Shown: one piece after another, positions 11,462 to 24,340 of the stretch
How positions within the stretch are numbered: the first letter of the stretch is position 1
Layout of the letters: each line of letters begins with the position of its first letter
Origin: Saccoglossus kowalevskii
Taxonomy: Eukaryota > Hemichordata > Enteropneusta > Harrimaniidae
Reading direction: 5' to 3'
Assembly: GCF_000003605.2 (NCBI RefSeq)
Contig: NW_003142812.1
Coordinates: 5,622 to 38,107 of the forward strand
Length of the DNA: 32,486 nt
Program-made: the position numbers and the translations under genes
Notes under the pieces: model-generated
What the model was told of the DNA's origin: nothing
Database searches by the model: none
Seen by the model: only the letters and a program-made list of their open reading frames with translations

Positions 11462-14400
11462 TATGCTTAATTCCATTCACTGCATAATGAATGACACTTA
11501 TAAATTTTGTTTCTTAGTTAGAAAAAAGTAAAAGGCTTCCAATCTTGTTATTGAATATTTGTCCAACACAAAATTGAGAAAGTTTCTTGATGTTGCGAAG
11601 CAATTACTACACACGCAAAAGAACAATTGCTGGAATGCCATAAAATATGGCTTTCAGTCTAACTAAGAATGTATTATAACTAATTTGGTATATTTTATCG
11701 ATTATAACCGTCTTGCTTGTTTTAAATCTAAACATGCTTGCTGGTTGTGTGAATTGATGGAAAAACAGACAACAAATGCTTGAGGAATAGCACTCTTCAT
11801 AAAATGGTATTTCTAATTTCCGGTTCTCATTTCGTCGGATATTCTTGTTTTCCTGATTTTGTAACATTTGTTGATTTACTGCAGGAGACAGATTCAGTAA
11901 TTTCCTTGGCCAATGATTACGGTTAATTGAAAAACAATAAAACAGACGAAATTTGTAGATTTGTAGCCAATCATGAATGGAATTCCCATTACAGTTCAGA
12001 TGTTCAGTGCTTTTTCTGTAAAGTATTTATTAAACCATTTGAGCTTACCGGAGCATGATGCTGAAGTAATCGATTATTATGCAAAATAACTAAATAACAT
12101 ATGCAAATTATTACAGGTAAACGAGCATTCCCATAACAAGAAGAAACACAAAATTTGAACTCGCGCACATAGCATAGCGACCATACCAACTGACCAAAAC
12201 AGACATGACACATCCATCCATCCACACCCCCAAACATGTGTCGGTATGATATAAGCCAACTCTTGTGTTCTGCACACGACAACCAAACGTGATAGTAGGT
12301 AATCGCAATTTTCATATTTTCACATATTTGAAGAATCACGAGATGTACCAGTGGTGCAAAATAGTCCTAATTTTATGTATTTTGTGAACTTTAGACTTGT
12401 TTTTCGATTCAGATTGAAAAATTAATCGAAATGTATATTTACTCTGCATGTATATTTACTCTGCATATTGATTGTTAAAAATAAATAAGGTTTTATCTTT
12501 GAAATATGTGACAGGGGTATTATTATTCATCGTCTCTGCAAAGCTAGTTTACGTGGATTAGAATTTGAATATTGCAGTCGGTGTCATAAACCATGTCGTT
12601 GCAGAACGCCCAATGATTGCATGTGGTCGTGTTCACCGCATGACTGATACCAATCATAAGAAAAACATTTTAAATAATTATATGCTGCCTTTGAACTCAG
12701 ATGAAAGTGTATATATTGCAACGTCGATACTAGCACCATATAGATTATATGATGAATGTCTTCTAGTCAGACACATAAAACACAATAACATATTGTACAC
12801 TATTCAAAGCAAGCGGATGGCATTCTAAATTAAAATACATTACAGTTCTCTAGGCAACCTTTGTTTGCAATTGTATACAGCCAGATAATTCATCATCGAT
12901 ACAGTTTAAGCTCGTAGTAACATATGGTTGCCGAGTATCACATATATGCGGTCGTCGCGCTTATTTAGAATAGAGTTATACATGCCGGTATGAACGTGAC
13001 GTATGAACAGCATAAAAATAAAGGTAGATATCAATTAAAATAAGAAATTACATTAATAACTTTTTTTCAGTTATTACGCAAAGAGATAAAAGTATAATAT
13101 AATGTGCATCCAGTATATGTATATCTAGTGATATCGTTTGGGTTGAGTAAATCACTAAGTGAGTGCATAGCTATGTCAACTTAAATTTTCTGTTACAGTA
13201 CACGCGTACATCTTCAATGGCTCTTCTTCTGTGATGCCAGGAAACTGAATGAGTGTATGGCGTATATCGGACAGGGTGCAATTTATATCTAGCATTTGCA
13301 GTGGGCATTATCATCCAATATCCTAAGTCGTCTAAAACGAAAGAATGTAGGCTACCTGCATTTTTGAATGTTTATGAATATTTAGGTCTATCACGCCAAA
13401 ATAAACAATATAATCATACCCATCTGTATACATGCGCTGCTGGAGTTAGAACCCGCATTAATGTGTTATACCAGCATTGTGGAGTGTGTTTATTTATTCC
13501 TAAATTAAGTAGTTTCATGAATAATACCTAATTATATAAACATTGCGTGTGAGCACAGTACAATAACAACTATGTTAATATTATGTTAAGTGTTCTCCCA
13601 GTTCAGTATAGTTAGCTTGTATTTGAATAGCAGTTTTGATCTCACTTTGTGGGTAATGTATACCTCTACGATGTATCGGATGTACCACGAGCATATTCAG
13701 TCACAGTAAGAACACATTGTATTATATACAAAAGCGAATCCCACTTGGGTGGTCTATGCTAGTTATAGGAATATTATCTTATTTTTGTTCAATATGATTT
13801 AAATGTATCTACCATATAACCGTGAATCAATAGTGCGAAACTAAAACAAATAGCTTCTCAAAATATATTAGCAAATGTAATGTTTTGAATGAAAGAGAAA
13901 GTCTATACCTTTTCAATAGCATTACAGAAGATTATATAGATGAGAATATTGCGAAGTTCACTGTATATTGTTGATTTTCCATAAACTGCAAAATTATTGT
14001 AGATTTTGTGTTTGTATTTGAAGAGTGGTTTACATCGTAAAAGAAAGTCACACAAATCAAGTTTGTATATTTTTCGGATCTAAAAATAAATTATTGTGTT
14101 TCTGTGTCAGGCACAATATCACATTTTGCTACTCTGTTATCCACAATATAAATTGTTTTTTTGCAAAATTCTTACTCTATATAATTGCTTCCATGTGACA
14201 TATCTTATTCATCAGCTTGGAGCGAATCTTAACAGTGTCGCGGTATGGCTACAAAACAACAGGTGGCGCTTTCATGTGAGAATTAAACAAATTAGATTTA
14301 TTACGTAAGTCATGATTAGAAATATAAATAATGAACTTTATCAAATGCTGATTGCTGTATGTCGTGTTTTACTGTATTTTCCAAATATCAGTTCCCTGCC

Positions 14401-17400
14401 AATAACAATAAATACAAATAATAACGATGACACACTGACAACATATAGTGTACTATTAAATAAATATATTTTCTGGTTACTCATGATTTTCAATTACGTC
14501 ATACAGCTGTATTGCAAATATCGCATTATTGTGCATACTTGTGTATATAATTTAGAAGTGTAACTTAATCATTTCTAAATTAGTGGATAACTATTTATAT
14601 ATATTTCTGAATATTTTGGTAAAATATGTATTTTGTTCCAATAGAATACCATTATTTTATTATAACTAGATCATTAACCGCGATAGAATCGTAATTTACT
14701 TTTAGTTCAATTTGAACATGGTAGTTTAAGACATAGTAACCGCAAAGCGATTTATATCTGACAAGGTAAAATAAGATTGATTGAAATTGATTGATTAACC
14801 TTTGTCACATTTCCGTGAAGTTGGCGTTCAATAAAGCTCAACAGAAATTGTTTGTATGTAAAATATATGTATCATAAAACTAGCATTTGTGTTTCTGTTA
14901 CTTGATCACTTACTTCACTGAAATTCCTAATTATAATTTGCTTCAATAATTGAACCTCACGTTCGATTATCCCCACATAATATCCACTGCCATTCCTATC
15001 AAACTGCCATCACTTTCGCAGTCATCAATATTTCAATAATATGCACAAGTTTTACCCGAGAGATTCGCGTTAAGCATTGAAACAAGATTATGCCACACGG
15101 GGAGGCTGTATAATGTGAACACGTTCTGAATATTTCATGACTTCTTTACTCAATTTTGAATTACCTTCACTATCGTTTAATTTGATTAAATATATTTAGT
15201 GAAGGACATATCATGGATGTCGATATGTTTATCCATTTGAGTTGTTGTAATAACACCAGTTGGTGTTTCATATATTGATTAATATGCATGTAATAACTGG
15301 TATTTTACGAACGATGTGAAATTTATTCATAATGTCTGTAATTGAAGAAGCCATGTTATTAGATGTGTGCAGTTTATATTATTGTTATACACTTCTAACG
15401 TTTATGTTGGCATGTACAATAGATTCGTACGCGTTCAAATACTCATACATCCTATCAAATTAAAGTGAACGTATTCTCGCGAAGCGCGTATTTAATTGAG
15501 TGGTATTTGCATTTTATACAGACTAATTCATCACAAGTATCACAAACGTGTTACACAATATCCAAGTCGTCATATTAGTCTCGTTAATGTAAAAGCACAG
15601 TTTTATCGATTGTTAATCATTTATGACATTATATAGTCTTGTCTAGCTACAGATTGAGTCATTTCTCATCATGTCTAAATACATTTCCGATTTACAAAAT
15701 AAATATTGTATTTGATACAGAGCAGCGCGTGTGTGATCTTTATTCATTACTGTTTCAGAACTTAATCATCAGTCGGCTTAATTGACTGATCTATTGATTG
15801 ACAGATTTCGCTCATTACAAATGCCGAACTCAATAAATAAAAAAATAATTATAACTCAAATCATTGCTGAGTACATTTTATAATAAATTAGATGAATTTA
15901 CAAATCTACAAATATGAAAATTGTACTGCAATTATGCTGAACGATGACCAGAAATTAAATAATACGAATATTTCCTATATACGACAATCATTGTTTGTTT
16001 GTAGATTATTTTAATGTTAATAAAACTTCATTATGAATGGTATGAAATACGAGGAATGTTAGCTCTGGATTATACAGCGATATGCGTGTGTATGTTTGAG
16101 CATTATATGTTGACACTCTGATTAAGCAAACACATCTAGTAGACTGAAAGTATTAGCGGAATGACGTTGTCTTTGATTACAGCTGTAACGACAACTAGGA
16201 CATTGTGACGGCCGATATGCACGTTTACGTGACAGAATGTGTGGATTTTCCGTGACTTATATTTTGTACAGAGTATGCGAAGACAAGTAGGGCACAGGAT
16301 TTATGTTATTAGCGCATGCGCAGTTTAAACGGGAATTGACGATATTCCATAATGGTAACCACATAATGTATTGGTAGATCGATATTGTCATGCATTTAGG
16401 TAACATTTAGCTCGAGTTTCTAAAATGAATGAATAAATAAAATGCACAATGTGTAATTCATTCACGGATGAATCATTTCCCTATTCCGAGTTCCAATTTA
16501 ATAAAATAAATCGGAATCGATGATAAAGCTCTCTATAATAGTACATACGGCAACGCAGACTTCGTTAGCTATCACTCAAACCAGATTGCCCCGATAAATC
16601 TTTACCGGTTTCATTAAATCTGCCGTATCTATGAATGATGACGATATATCTGCCTCGGTACACGCATTAATGCCCGGAAATAATTAGAAAAGAACTCGAC
16701 TCTAAAGCTGTGTAAATATGGTATAATGACAAACAATGTAACATGGCAGCTCTCGAGAATTAGTTTACTCATCTTCTTGATGTCTGGCGTCAGTGTCTAT
16801 TCACCGCCTCCTATGTATTTAGATACAATCGTACACACATAATGTAAATCTGTGTAAATTCTACGCTCTAACCTCTAGATGTACGACATATCAGTGATAC
16901 GGCAGGGCAAATTCCAAACTAAATTATAGTTAAAGAAAACCATCTAACAAAAAAAAACAAAAAACACACCAATTCTTAATTTAATTTAAAGTTATTTGTG
17001 ATTAGCTAAACCAAAATTACTAATAGATCAACGGATATGAAATAAAAGGCGCATTTTTGCGTTATTTGTCATTGAATACAATTAAAGTCCTAACAATAAT
17101 GCAAACAAATTAGAAAGTATCATACGTTGAGCGATATTACACATACGTCGACATGCGCGACATCAAGTTGGCTATAACATTTAGATAACGATGTTACAAA
17201 TATATGTTGTTGAAATGATTTCAGAAGCAAAATGAATCCGTTACCGTTACGTACTATTATTGAATCGCGGTCGAATATGTCTATATTTAATAAATTAATA
17301 CGGTGTACCATATAGAATATTGTGAAATAATATATTTAATATCGAAAATGAATTGGGGTTTACAGCAACAAATATTTATAATTGATCTTCTAAGCCAAAA

Positions 17401-18611
17401 CGAGATTATTTTACTCTGAAATGCAGATATTCCATTGTAGCAGGTTTATGAAAAATAATAAATAATGATTGAATGGTAGTTGGCGCAGATAAAGAAGCAC
17501 ACATGTACATTTGCGAACATCATCATTTTGTTCATCACGAGCACAAACTCACTTGTCTAAAAAACATGGATTATTAAGGTATTTATTATAATTATTTCAT
17601 CTCTTTGTGTTTAAAGTACATAATAGCACGATTACCTTACTGTTTGGGCTGCTCGTGTAGTCAATGTGTTTCATTGAATCTCACGCATATTTTTTCATTT
17701 GTCTGCCCTATATGGTTACGTATTTGAATGATTTCCATCATAAAACCGCGAAGTGAACCCACCTTTTCCATGAATCTCTAACTTCAAGTGAGCACACAAC
17801 CTTAATACACAGTACAAGCCAATCGTTTTTTTTTTTTTGGCTGCAATTCAATTTGATATTATAACAATATGACTACGATGCGAGATCACAGATAAGGATT
17901 TTTGATTATTTACACCTCAGAATACTAATATTCAATATTTCATCAATTGATTGATTGATACACGGCAATTAGTATATACTTCGTATACTCTTGTTTAAAT
18001 GTTACACGTTTATTGTTTTAAGTATGAATCACCTTTACTTACACGAGCATTTTGAAACGTACCTGCTTCATATGCTTCGTAGTGTCATTTTTAACTAACG
18101 CTATTTTTATTTTTTCCATCTTTTGGATGAGTTCGTATGTGTGGACATATGTTTTACAATGTAGATGAGTTAGTTATATTGTTGCAGACATTCAGCTAAG
18201 GCAGTACATATTGTGATATCGTTTTGACGACTAATTACGTATTTTTGTAATGTAAAATTTGATAACATGTTGTAGTATCTACAAAGGCTTGGTAGCACTT
18301 GTTCATGACTTTATTAGCTTCAGAGCCATCAGCGTAAATAAAAAAAATGTATTTATAATAGACAATTAATGAATTGAATTTATGCAAATACTAATATCAC
18401 ACGTGATCACATAGATTTTAATCTGTTACCAAACAATGAATAATACAATTGAATTGTGACAGATATTAGATTACAAAAAAATTGAATCGGCCTTTTCAGT
18501 CAAGCTTGATTTAGCAAATCATGGACTATAATTTAGGAGTTGATGCATGTCATGCATTTACACTAAAATAAGCATAAGCGCAATGACTAGGCTGATTAGG
18601 CTATTTCATAA
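11462..18611. other. intronic sequence, mostly nothing recognised
   Basis: Seven kilobases of AT-rich intron. The only local signals are a perfect NRF1-like palindrome at 16312-16321 (listed separately) and a T13 run at 17826-17838. Short open frames, such as 12004-12339, 12565-12828, 13253-13531 and 14096-14563, lack domain patterns, coding-like composition or splice support. I treat the whole stretch as non-coding. Confidence 0.6.
16312..16321. promoter_or_regulatory. NRF1-like palindrome in intron 1
   Basis: GCGCATGCGC followed by AG is a perfect match to the known NRF1 core. It sits in a locally CpG-richer patch (about 16200-16330) of an otherwise CpG-poor intron. It could mark an alternative promoter or enhancer, or be chance. 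There is no supporting exon nearby. Confidence 0.3.
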
Positions 18612-20257
18612 TACTACTGTAGCCATCAATTTCAATTTATCACCTCTCAAATTATTCCACTACTGTCACCCCTCAAATTGTCCCACTGCTATTACTCCTC
18701 GAATTATCCCACTGCTGTTCACCCCTCAAATTATCCCACTGCTATCACCCTTCAAATTATCCCACTGCTGTCACCCCAAAAATTATCTCACTGCTGTCAC
18801 CCCTCAAATTTTCCCACTGCTATCACCCCTCAAATTATCCCACTGCTATCATCCCTCAAGTAATCCCACTGCTGTCACTCCTAAAATTATCCACTGCTGT
18901 CACCCCTCAAATTATCCCTTTGCTGTCACCCCTCAAATTATCCCTTTGCTGTCACTCTTAAAATTGTCCCACTACTGTCACCCTTCAAATTATCCCTTTG
19001 CTGTCACCCCTCAAATTATCCCACTGCTGTCACTCCTAAAATTATCCCACTACTGTCACCCCTAAAATTATCCCACTACTGTCACCCCTAAAATTATCCC
19101 ACTACTGTCACCCCTAAACGTATCCACTGTTGTCACTCCTCAAATTATCCCACTACTGTCATCCCTCGAAGTTATTCCACTACTGTCACCCCTAAAATTA
19201 TCCCACTACTGTCACCGCTCAAATTATTCTACTGCTGTCACTCCTAAAATTATCCCACTACTGCCACCCATAAAATTATCCCACTACTATCACCCCTCAA
19301 ATTATCCCACTACTGTCACCCCTCAAATTATCCCACTACTGTCACCCCTCAAATTATCCCACTGCTGTGACTCCTAAAATTATCCCACTGCTGTTACCCC
19401 TCAAATTATCATTTGCTGTTACCCCAAATTATCCACTGTTGTCATTCCTAAAATTATCCCACTACTATCACCCCTCAAATTAACCCACTGCTGTTACCCC
19501 TCAAATTATCCCATTGCTGTTATCCCTCAAATTATCGATTTGCTGTTACCCCTCAAATTATCCACTGTTGTCATTCCTAAAATTATCCCACTACTATCAC
19601 CCCTCAAATTAACCCACTGCTGTTACCCCTCAAATTATCCCTTTGCTGTAACCCCTCAAATTATCCACTGTTGTCACTCCTCGAATGATCCCACTGCTGT
19701 CACTCCTAAAATTATCCCACTACTGTCACCCCTCAAATTATCCCACTGCTGTCACTCCTAAAATTATCCACTGTTGTCATTCCTAAAATTATCCCACTAA
19801 TGTCACCCCTCAAATTAACTCACTGCTGTCACTCCTAAAATTATCCATTGTTGTCACTCTTCAAATTGTTCCACTACTGTCATCCCTCGAATTATTCCAC
19901 TGCTGTCACTCCTAGAATTATCCAACTACTGCCACTCCTAAAATTATCCACTGTTGTCACCCCTCAAATTATCCACTGTTGTCACTCCTCAAAATATCCC
20001 ACTACTGTCACTCTTAAAATTATCCACTGTTGTCACTCCTCAAATTATACCCTACTGTCACCCCTCAAATTATCCCACTGATGTTACCCCTCAAATTATC
20101 CAACTGCTATCGCCCCTAAAATTATCCATTGTTGTCACACCTCAAATTGTTCCACTGCTGTCACCCTTCCAATTATCCACAGCAGTCACTTCTAAAATTA
20201 TCCAACTACTACCACTCCTAAAATTATCCACTGTTGTCATCCCTCAAATTATCCCAC
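18612..20257. repeat. large 25-26-bp minisatellite, roughly sixty units
   Basis: The unit on the plus strand has two blocks, CCCCTCAAATTATCC followed by CACTACTGTCA or CACTGCTGTCA. It is 26 bp, with frequent 25-bp variants in which one C is lost (ATCCACTGTTGTCA). The array runs about 1.6 kb with many point variants but consistent phase. Because the unit is not a multiple of three, the reading frame cycles, producing long meaningless plus-strand frames rich in HPSNYP and PLLSPLKLSHC. The minus strand, which is the sense strand of the TRPC transcript, carries two regularly spaced G runs per unit. Confidence 0.97.
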
Positions 20258-20935
20258 GGATGCGTTCAATGCCAGCAATGTCGGTGATTTCTCTCTTGTC
20301 GCAAATACTGACGCTCCTGCTGCTGCAGTCACTGCCTATAATCCTTCTGATGCCACGAATATTGACGACAACACTACTGCCACCATTGTTAATGACCACA
20401 GCTTTAACACTATTATCAATGTTGCCACTGCTGCTACTCGTGTCAATAACCTCACTGCTTCCAACACGGTCAATCATATCACTGCTATCACCACTGCCAG
20501 TGACCCCACAGTGCTCATCGATATCAATGCTCTCACTGCCAATGTCGACGGTTTCTTGTCTGGCACTACTGTCAATTTTCCCACTGCTGTAACCACCGTT
20601 AACAAACCCACAGCTGCCACCAGTGTATAAGATCCCATTGCTGCCACTACTTGCCAATGACACGACTTAATCCGCTATTGAGATAAACTGCAGTCAAATA
20701 CCACGACTGTCTGTGATATAATGGCTGCCAACACTGTTAACAATTTCAAAGGTGCCACAACTGAAAATGATCCCACTCCTTCTGCCACTGTCAATAAGTC
20801 CACTGACGTCATCACTGATAATGACCCCACTGAAACCACCACTGCAAATGACCCCGCTAATGCCGCCACTGGTCAATGACCCATTGCTGTCATCATGCTG
20901 ACGTTCTCACTGATGCCACTCATGTCAATGAAATC
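20258..20935. repeat. diverged 27-bp-period extension of the minisatellite
   Basis: Sequence continues after the clean array with the same CACTG, GCCACT and GTCAATGACCC words but heavily diverged. Translating the minus strand shows a clear nine-residue period, which is a 27-bp unit. Examples are SSDMIDRVG, SSEVIDTSS and SSGNIDNSV near 20450, and SGGISGVIC, SGGFSGVII and SDDVSGLID near 20840. I read this as an older, decayed part of the same array. The Ser/Gly-rich minus-strand frame 20663-20244 (139 residues) arises from it and is probably not a gene. Confidence 0.75.
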
Positions 20936-22599
20936 TATCACCAAATGACTATGTTATACAATGCTATTGCAATAGGCTCCTTAATATGTCGTATCATTGG
21001 CGTCATTGTACAATGAGCCAATCAGCTATGTGTCTCATTTAATCTTAGCATGTGTGATTACGTTTATAACAGGGTCTCAATCCAGGGACGGGAATTACTA
21101 ATATTATGAGTCTTAGGAAAAGCACAAATTGTAGCATGTAACTTATGTTTTAACTGTAGTTTTAATTGTATTTCAATATTGTCATTATATACTTCATCAC
21201 ATTAGACACCAGGTCTGTCGATGCGTTACATATCATAAAATCCTCATGTCATAACGATGTGCATAATCAAGTAAACATCTACCAGCAAGTCTATATATGA
21301 TCCTATATTGAAATCGATAGACATACATGTAAGTACATTCGGACAAACACTTTTAATTTATCGTATTTTAATTTCAAATTCAGTACTTTCATAACCTTTC
21401 GTCATATCAAGCATCGTAAAGGACTTATGTCGTAAAATGAAGCGTGGAATGTGCAGTACACAACAGTAATAATAATAAACACAATTAAAATATCATAATA
21501 ATTTCGCAATAACATTTTTCACTGGTATGCAGAATTAAAAGTAACACTTAATATATGTTTACAATGTAGTTAAAGCATGGTATGAAAGTATGTAATTGTA
21601 TGGCTTGAGAGATTTTACAATGGCGTGCGAGCCGCGAATGTTCGCACTGAGTTTACCTACGCACCTAACAACCGCACAGGACGCTTTTCGACCTCGCGCA
21701 GAACAACAGCCGGCAACATTCAATTCTGAATAATGATGCAAAAATAGCAGTATAATGTATACAATAGCACACACAAGGTATGACTAAGCAATTCTTGGGA
21801 AGATTAGAACGCATCGACAAATATGACAAGAACTCAAGAAAGTTTGTGTTCAGTGTACGTCACGTACAGATCAAAGCTTCCGAACGTACTTGCTTTTGAA
21901 TGAGTAAATTGATTCGTTGGGGAAATCAATGTTTATCAACACACTCGTTAACGAGTTGATTTAACGCATTACCAAGGGGCTAAAGCAATGGTTTGAATTT
22001 TAAAAAAAAACGTGAAAAAACAACTCCCGTGCTGAGAGGGGTACCGGTTTCATTCCCAAATCATGGAAATATGTCTTGTTTTGACCGTCAACTCGCCTCT
22101 GTCATTTGCATTTTAACCACTTGCGCTTCTAATAAAGGAAATACGGTGGAGATGGAATGAATAAATATGTGTTGGATTAACAATATTTTGGTCCGACAAC
22201 ATTATAATATGACTACAGATCCAGATTCAGTATTTTAGATATTACTGCTTATGAATGAGGTCACATGCATGGATATCTTTTGTTCGATGTCTTTATAGTA
22301 CTGAATGCATGTCTCTATCTGCAGCATTGTTGAAAACAATACAGTTATGCATATTAATTAGGTCAACATGTATCGTATAGCACTGGTTACATTGTCCAAC
22401 CTGCAACAGAGCTTGAGATATTACATGCATATTAACTAAGTCAACTGTACATTATCATGTGAGTTAAGTGAAAGTAACTTAAAGTTAGTCGTATCTCATG
22501 CATTTATTATAGCACTGGTTGCATTTGCATCTACAACAGTAATTGAAATATTACAGTTATGCATATTAATGAGGTTACAAGGTCCGATGTATGCAACAT
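20936..22599. other. intronic sequence with diffuse short repeats
   Basis: AT-rich intron without a supportable gene. From about 22330, words such as TATGCATATTAA (22346, 22425, 22556) and TATAGCACTGGTT (near 22376 and 22508) recur, suggesting a decayed repeat that leads into the array at 22600. Confidence 0.5.
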
Positions 22600-23150
22600 G
22601 TTTAATAAAGTCACTAGTATATCGATTATGCAAGAAATGCCATGTATCAAGTTTCATTAAATTTGATGGGTGGTACTGACGTAATATGTGGAATACCTAT
22701 GAATTGGATTATTTGTGCAAAGTAATTATGTAACTTATCCCAGAGAACTTAGGTATGAAGTTTCATTGAAATGTGATAGTTAATTCTTGGAATGTCCGTA
22801 GAAAAGCTAATACTTGACAGACACATTATTATGCAAGCTAGGTCAGATATGTTAATTGTCCCATGGCATCTATGTGTTAAGTTTTATTGAAATATGTAGA
22901 GTGGTTTTTGAGATAGCCACAGACAAGTTGAAAATGACTAATTGTTATATAAAGTATGGTAATTAAGTGGTTCTTGAGATAACATCAAGCATCAAGCGCT
23001 TGCAATTAGCTAATTATTATGCAAATTAGGTAAGTAACCTGCGCGAATTTCAATCAAAAACTATTCGGATCTGTGCTTTGCGCCAGAGCATCAAAACCCA
23101 AGTTTCATTGACATCCGACAAAATATTCTTGAAATAATAGTGGAACATAC
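22600..23150. repeat. degenerate ~110-bp tandem repeat, inverted relative of the 1060-1760 array
   Basis: The anchor AAGTTTCATT or AAGTTTTATT occurs at about 22649, 22758, 22879 and 23100; the 221-bp last step fits one decayed unit. It is followed by GAAATNTGA and, in several units, by GTGGTTCTTGAGATA. Spacers contain ATTATGCAA. The reverse complement of this consensus (TATCTCAAGAACCAC...TTTCAATGAAACTT) resembles the TATAACTCAAAAAC...TTTTCGTGAAACTT block of the array at 1060-1760. The two arrays therefore appear to be one family in opposite orientations. Confidence 0.6.
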
Positions 23151-24213
23151 GCACTATCAGTGTTAACTATTATAAAATGTGATAAATGATTGTAAAACAA
23201 GTGAAGACGAACAAAATGTTGGACTTGATATTGTATATATTAAATTGAACTACCGTCTTATATTTGCAATGCCTATTTATAAAACTGTTCATAGTGGTCG
23301 TGTTATTCGCGATCCTTGTAGTTGATATGCTGCGTTTTTTTTTCGTACTCAATTTCAACATATAATTGAGCCAGGTACTAAGTGAACTGAATTTGTCTGT
23401 ATTACATGAGTTTAGTAAACCAACATTCTCACTGGAATTAGATCAATACCCCCCCCCCCCCAAAAAAAAAAAATTATCAAATTTTCTACGAGGCTGGAAT
23501 TAAAAATTATTTTACTTTATTTCAGAGCTACGACATTGAGATAAACATTCATGCATAACATTTGACTCTTTGATAACATTAAATATAAACAACAGGAGAC
23601 CGCACCAAAAAAGTCATTAATTAGTATATGACCCCCAACCTATTCATGTGAGGGCAGTGATGCATAGTTAATCCCTGGCAGATCACTCTACCAAATTGGG
23701 GTATACCCGCATTCTTGACAATTATATACATAAATAGCAGAGGCGTGCAATGTCGCAATTTACGGAGACGAATGCCAATCTACAGACGTCGGCGTGCATT
23801 TAACCATTATTGAAGTATTGCTATATCGGTCATATGTCATGAAACATACTGAATGGCCTATTTTAAAATAATTCCTGACGAAATCATAATGTAAGTAACA
23901 GTAAAAAAAACGTCGTGCGTTAGTATTGTATATTTATCTGTAAGTCACACACATGGCTCAACGAAGGCTATATATAGATGACATAACATAGTGTGATACA
24001 CATGTTATAAACAAGTACAGATAGTTATAGTCATTTTATCTGGCGTTTTATCTGTCATTTTAACTGGCGTTTTATCTGACATAATGCTCTTTGTTTTGCA
24101 TAAAACGTAGTTCATGGTCTTTTAATACACAATAGTATGGACTTTCCATTACTAGAGTGATCACGATACAAATATATATATACAGCATTGAGCGACATAT
24201 AGATCATACTTGT
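23151..24213. other. intronic sequence with a C13-A12 homopolymer pair
   Basis: AT-rich, no supportable gene. C13 at 23449-23461 runs directly into A12 at 23462-23473. A short near-repeat of ATCTGGCGTTTTATCTGTCA type is visible around 24040-24080. Confidence 0.6.
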
Positions 24214-24340
24214 TCAGGGGCCTCCTGGTTAGAATTGTAATGTAAACACATTCAGGGGCCTCCTAGTAAGAATTGTAATGTAAACACATTCAGGGGCCTC
24301 CTGGTAAGAAATGTAATGTAAACACATCCAGGGGTCCTAC
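24214..24340. repeat. 38-bp tandem repeat, three copies plus a partial
   Basis: Units begin at about 24214, 24252 and 24290 with TCAGGGGCCTCCTGG or CTAG, followed by TAAGAATTGTAATGTAAACA. A truncated fourth unit starts near 24328. Copies differ by only a few bases, so the duplication is recent. Confidence 0.93.

Noticed and set aside
11034-11531. Open frames of about 150 residues
   Set aside because: They consist almost entirely of undetermined bases in the assembly gap.
18612-20257. Possible CRISPR array, because of the regular spacing
   Set aside because: The units are contiguous without unique spacers, and the genome is eukaryotic.
18547-20592. Several long plus-strand frames (HPSNYP and LLSPLKLSHC repeats)
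   Set aside because: They are different frames of a 26-bp repeat, with no protein family behind them.
20244-20663. 139-residue Ser/Gly-rich minus-strand frame
   Set aside because: Its nine-residue period matches the decayed minisatellite. It has no splice or family support.
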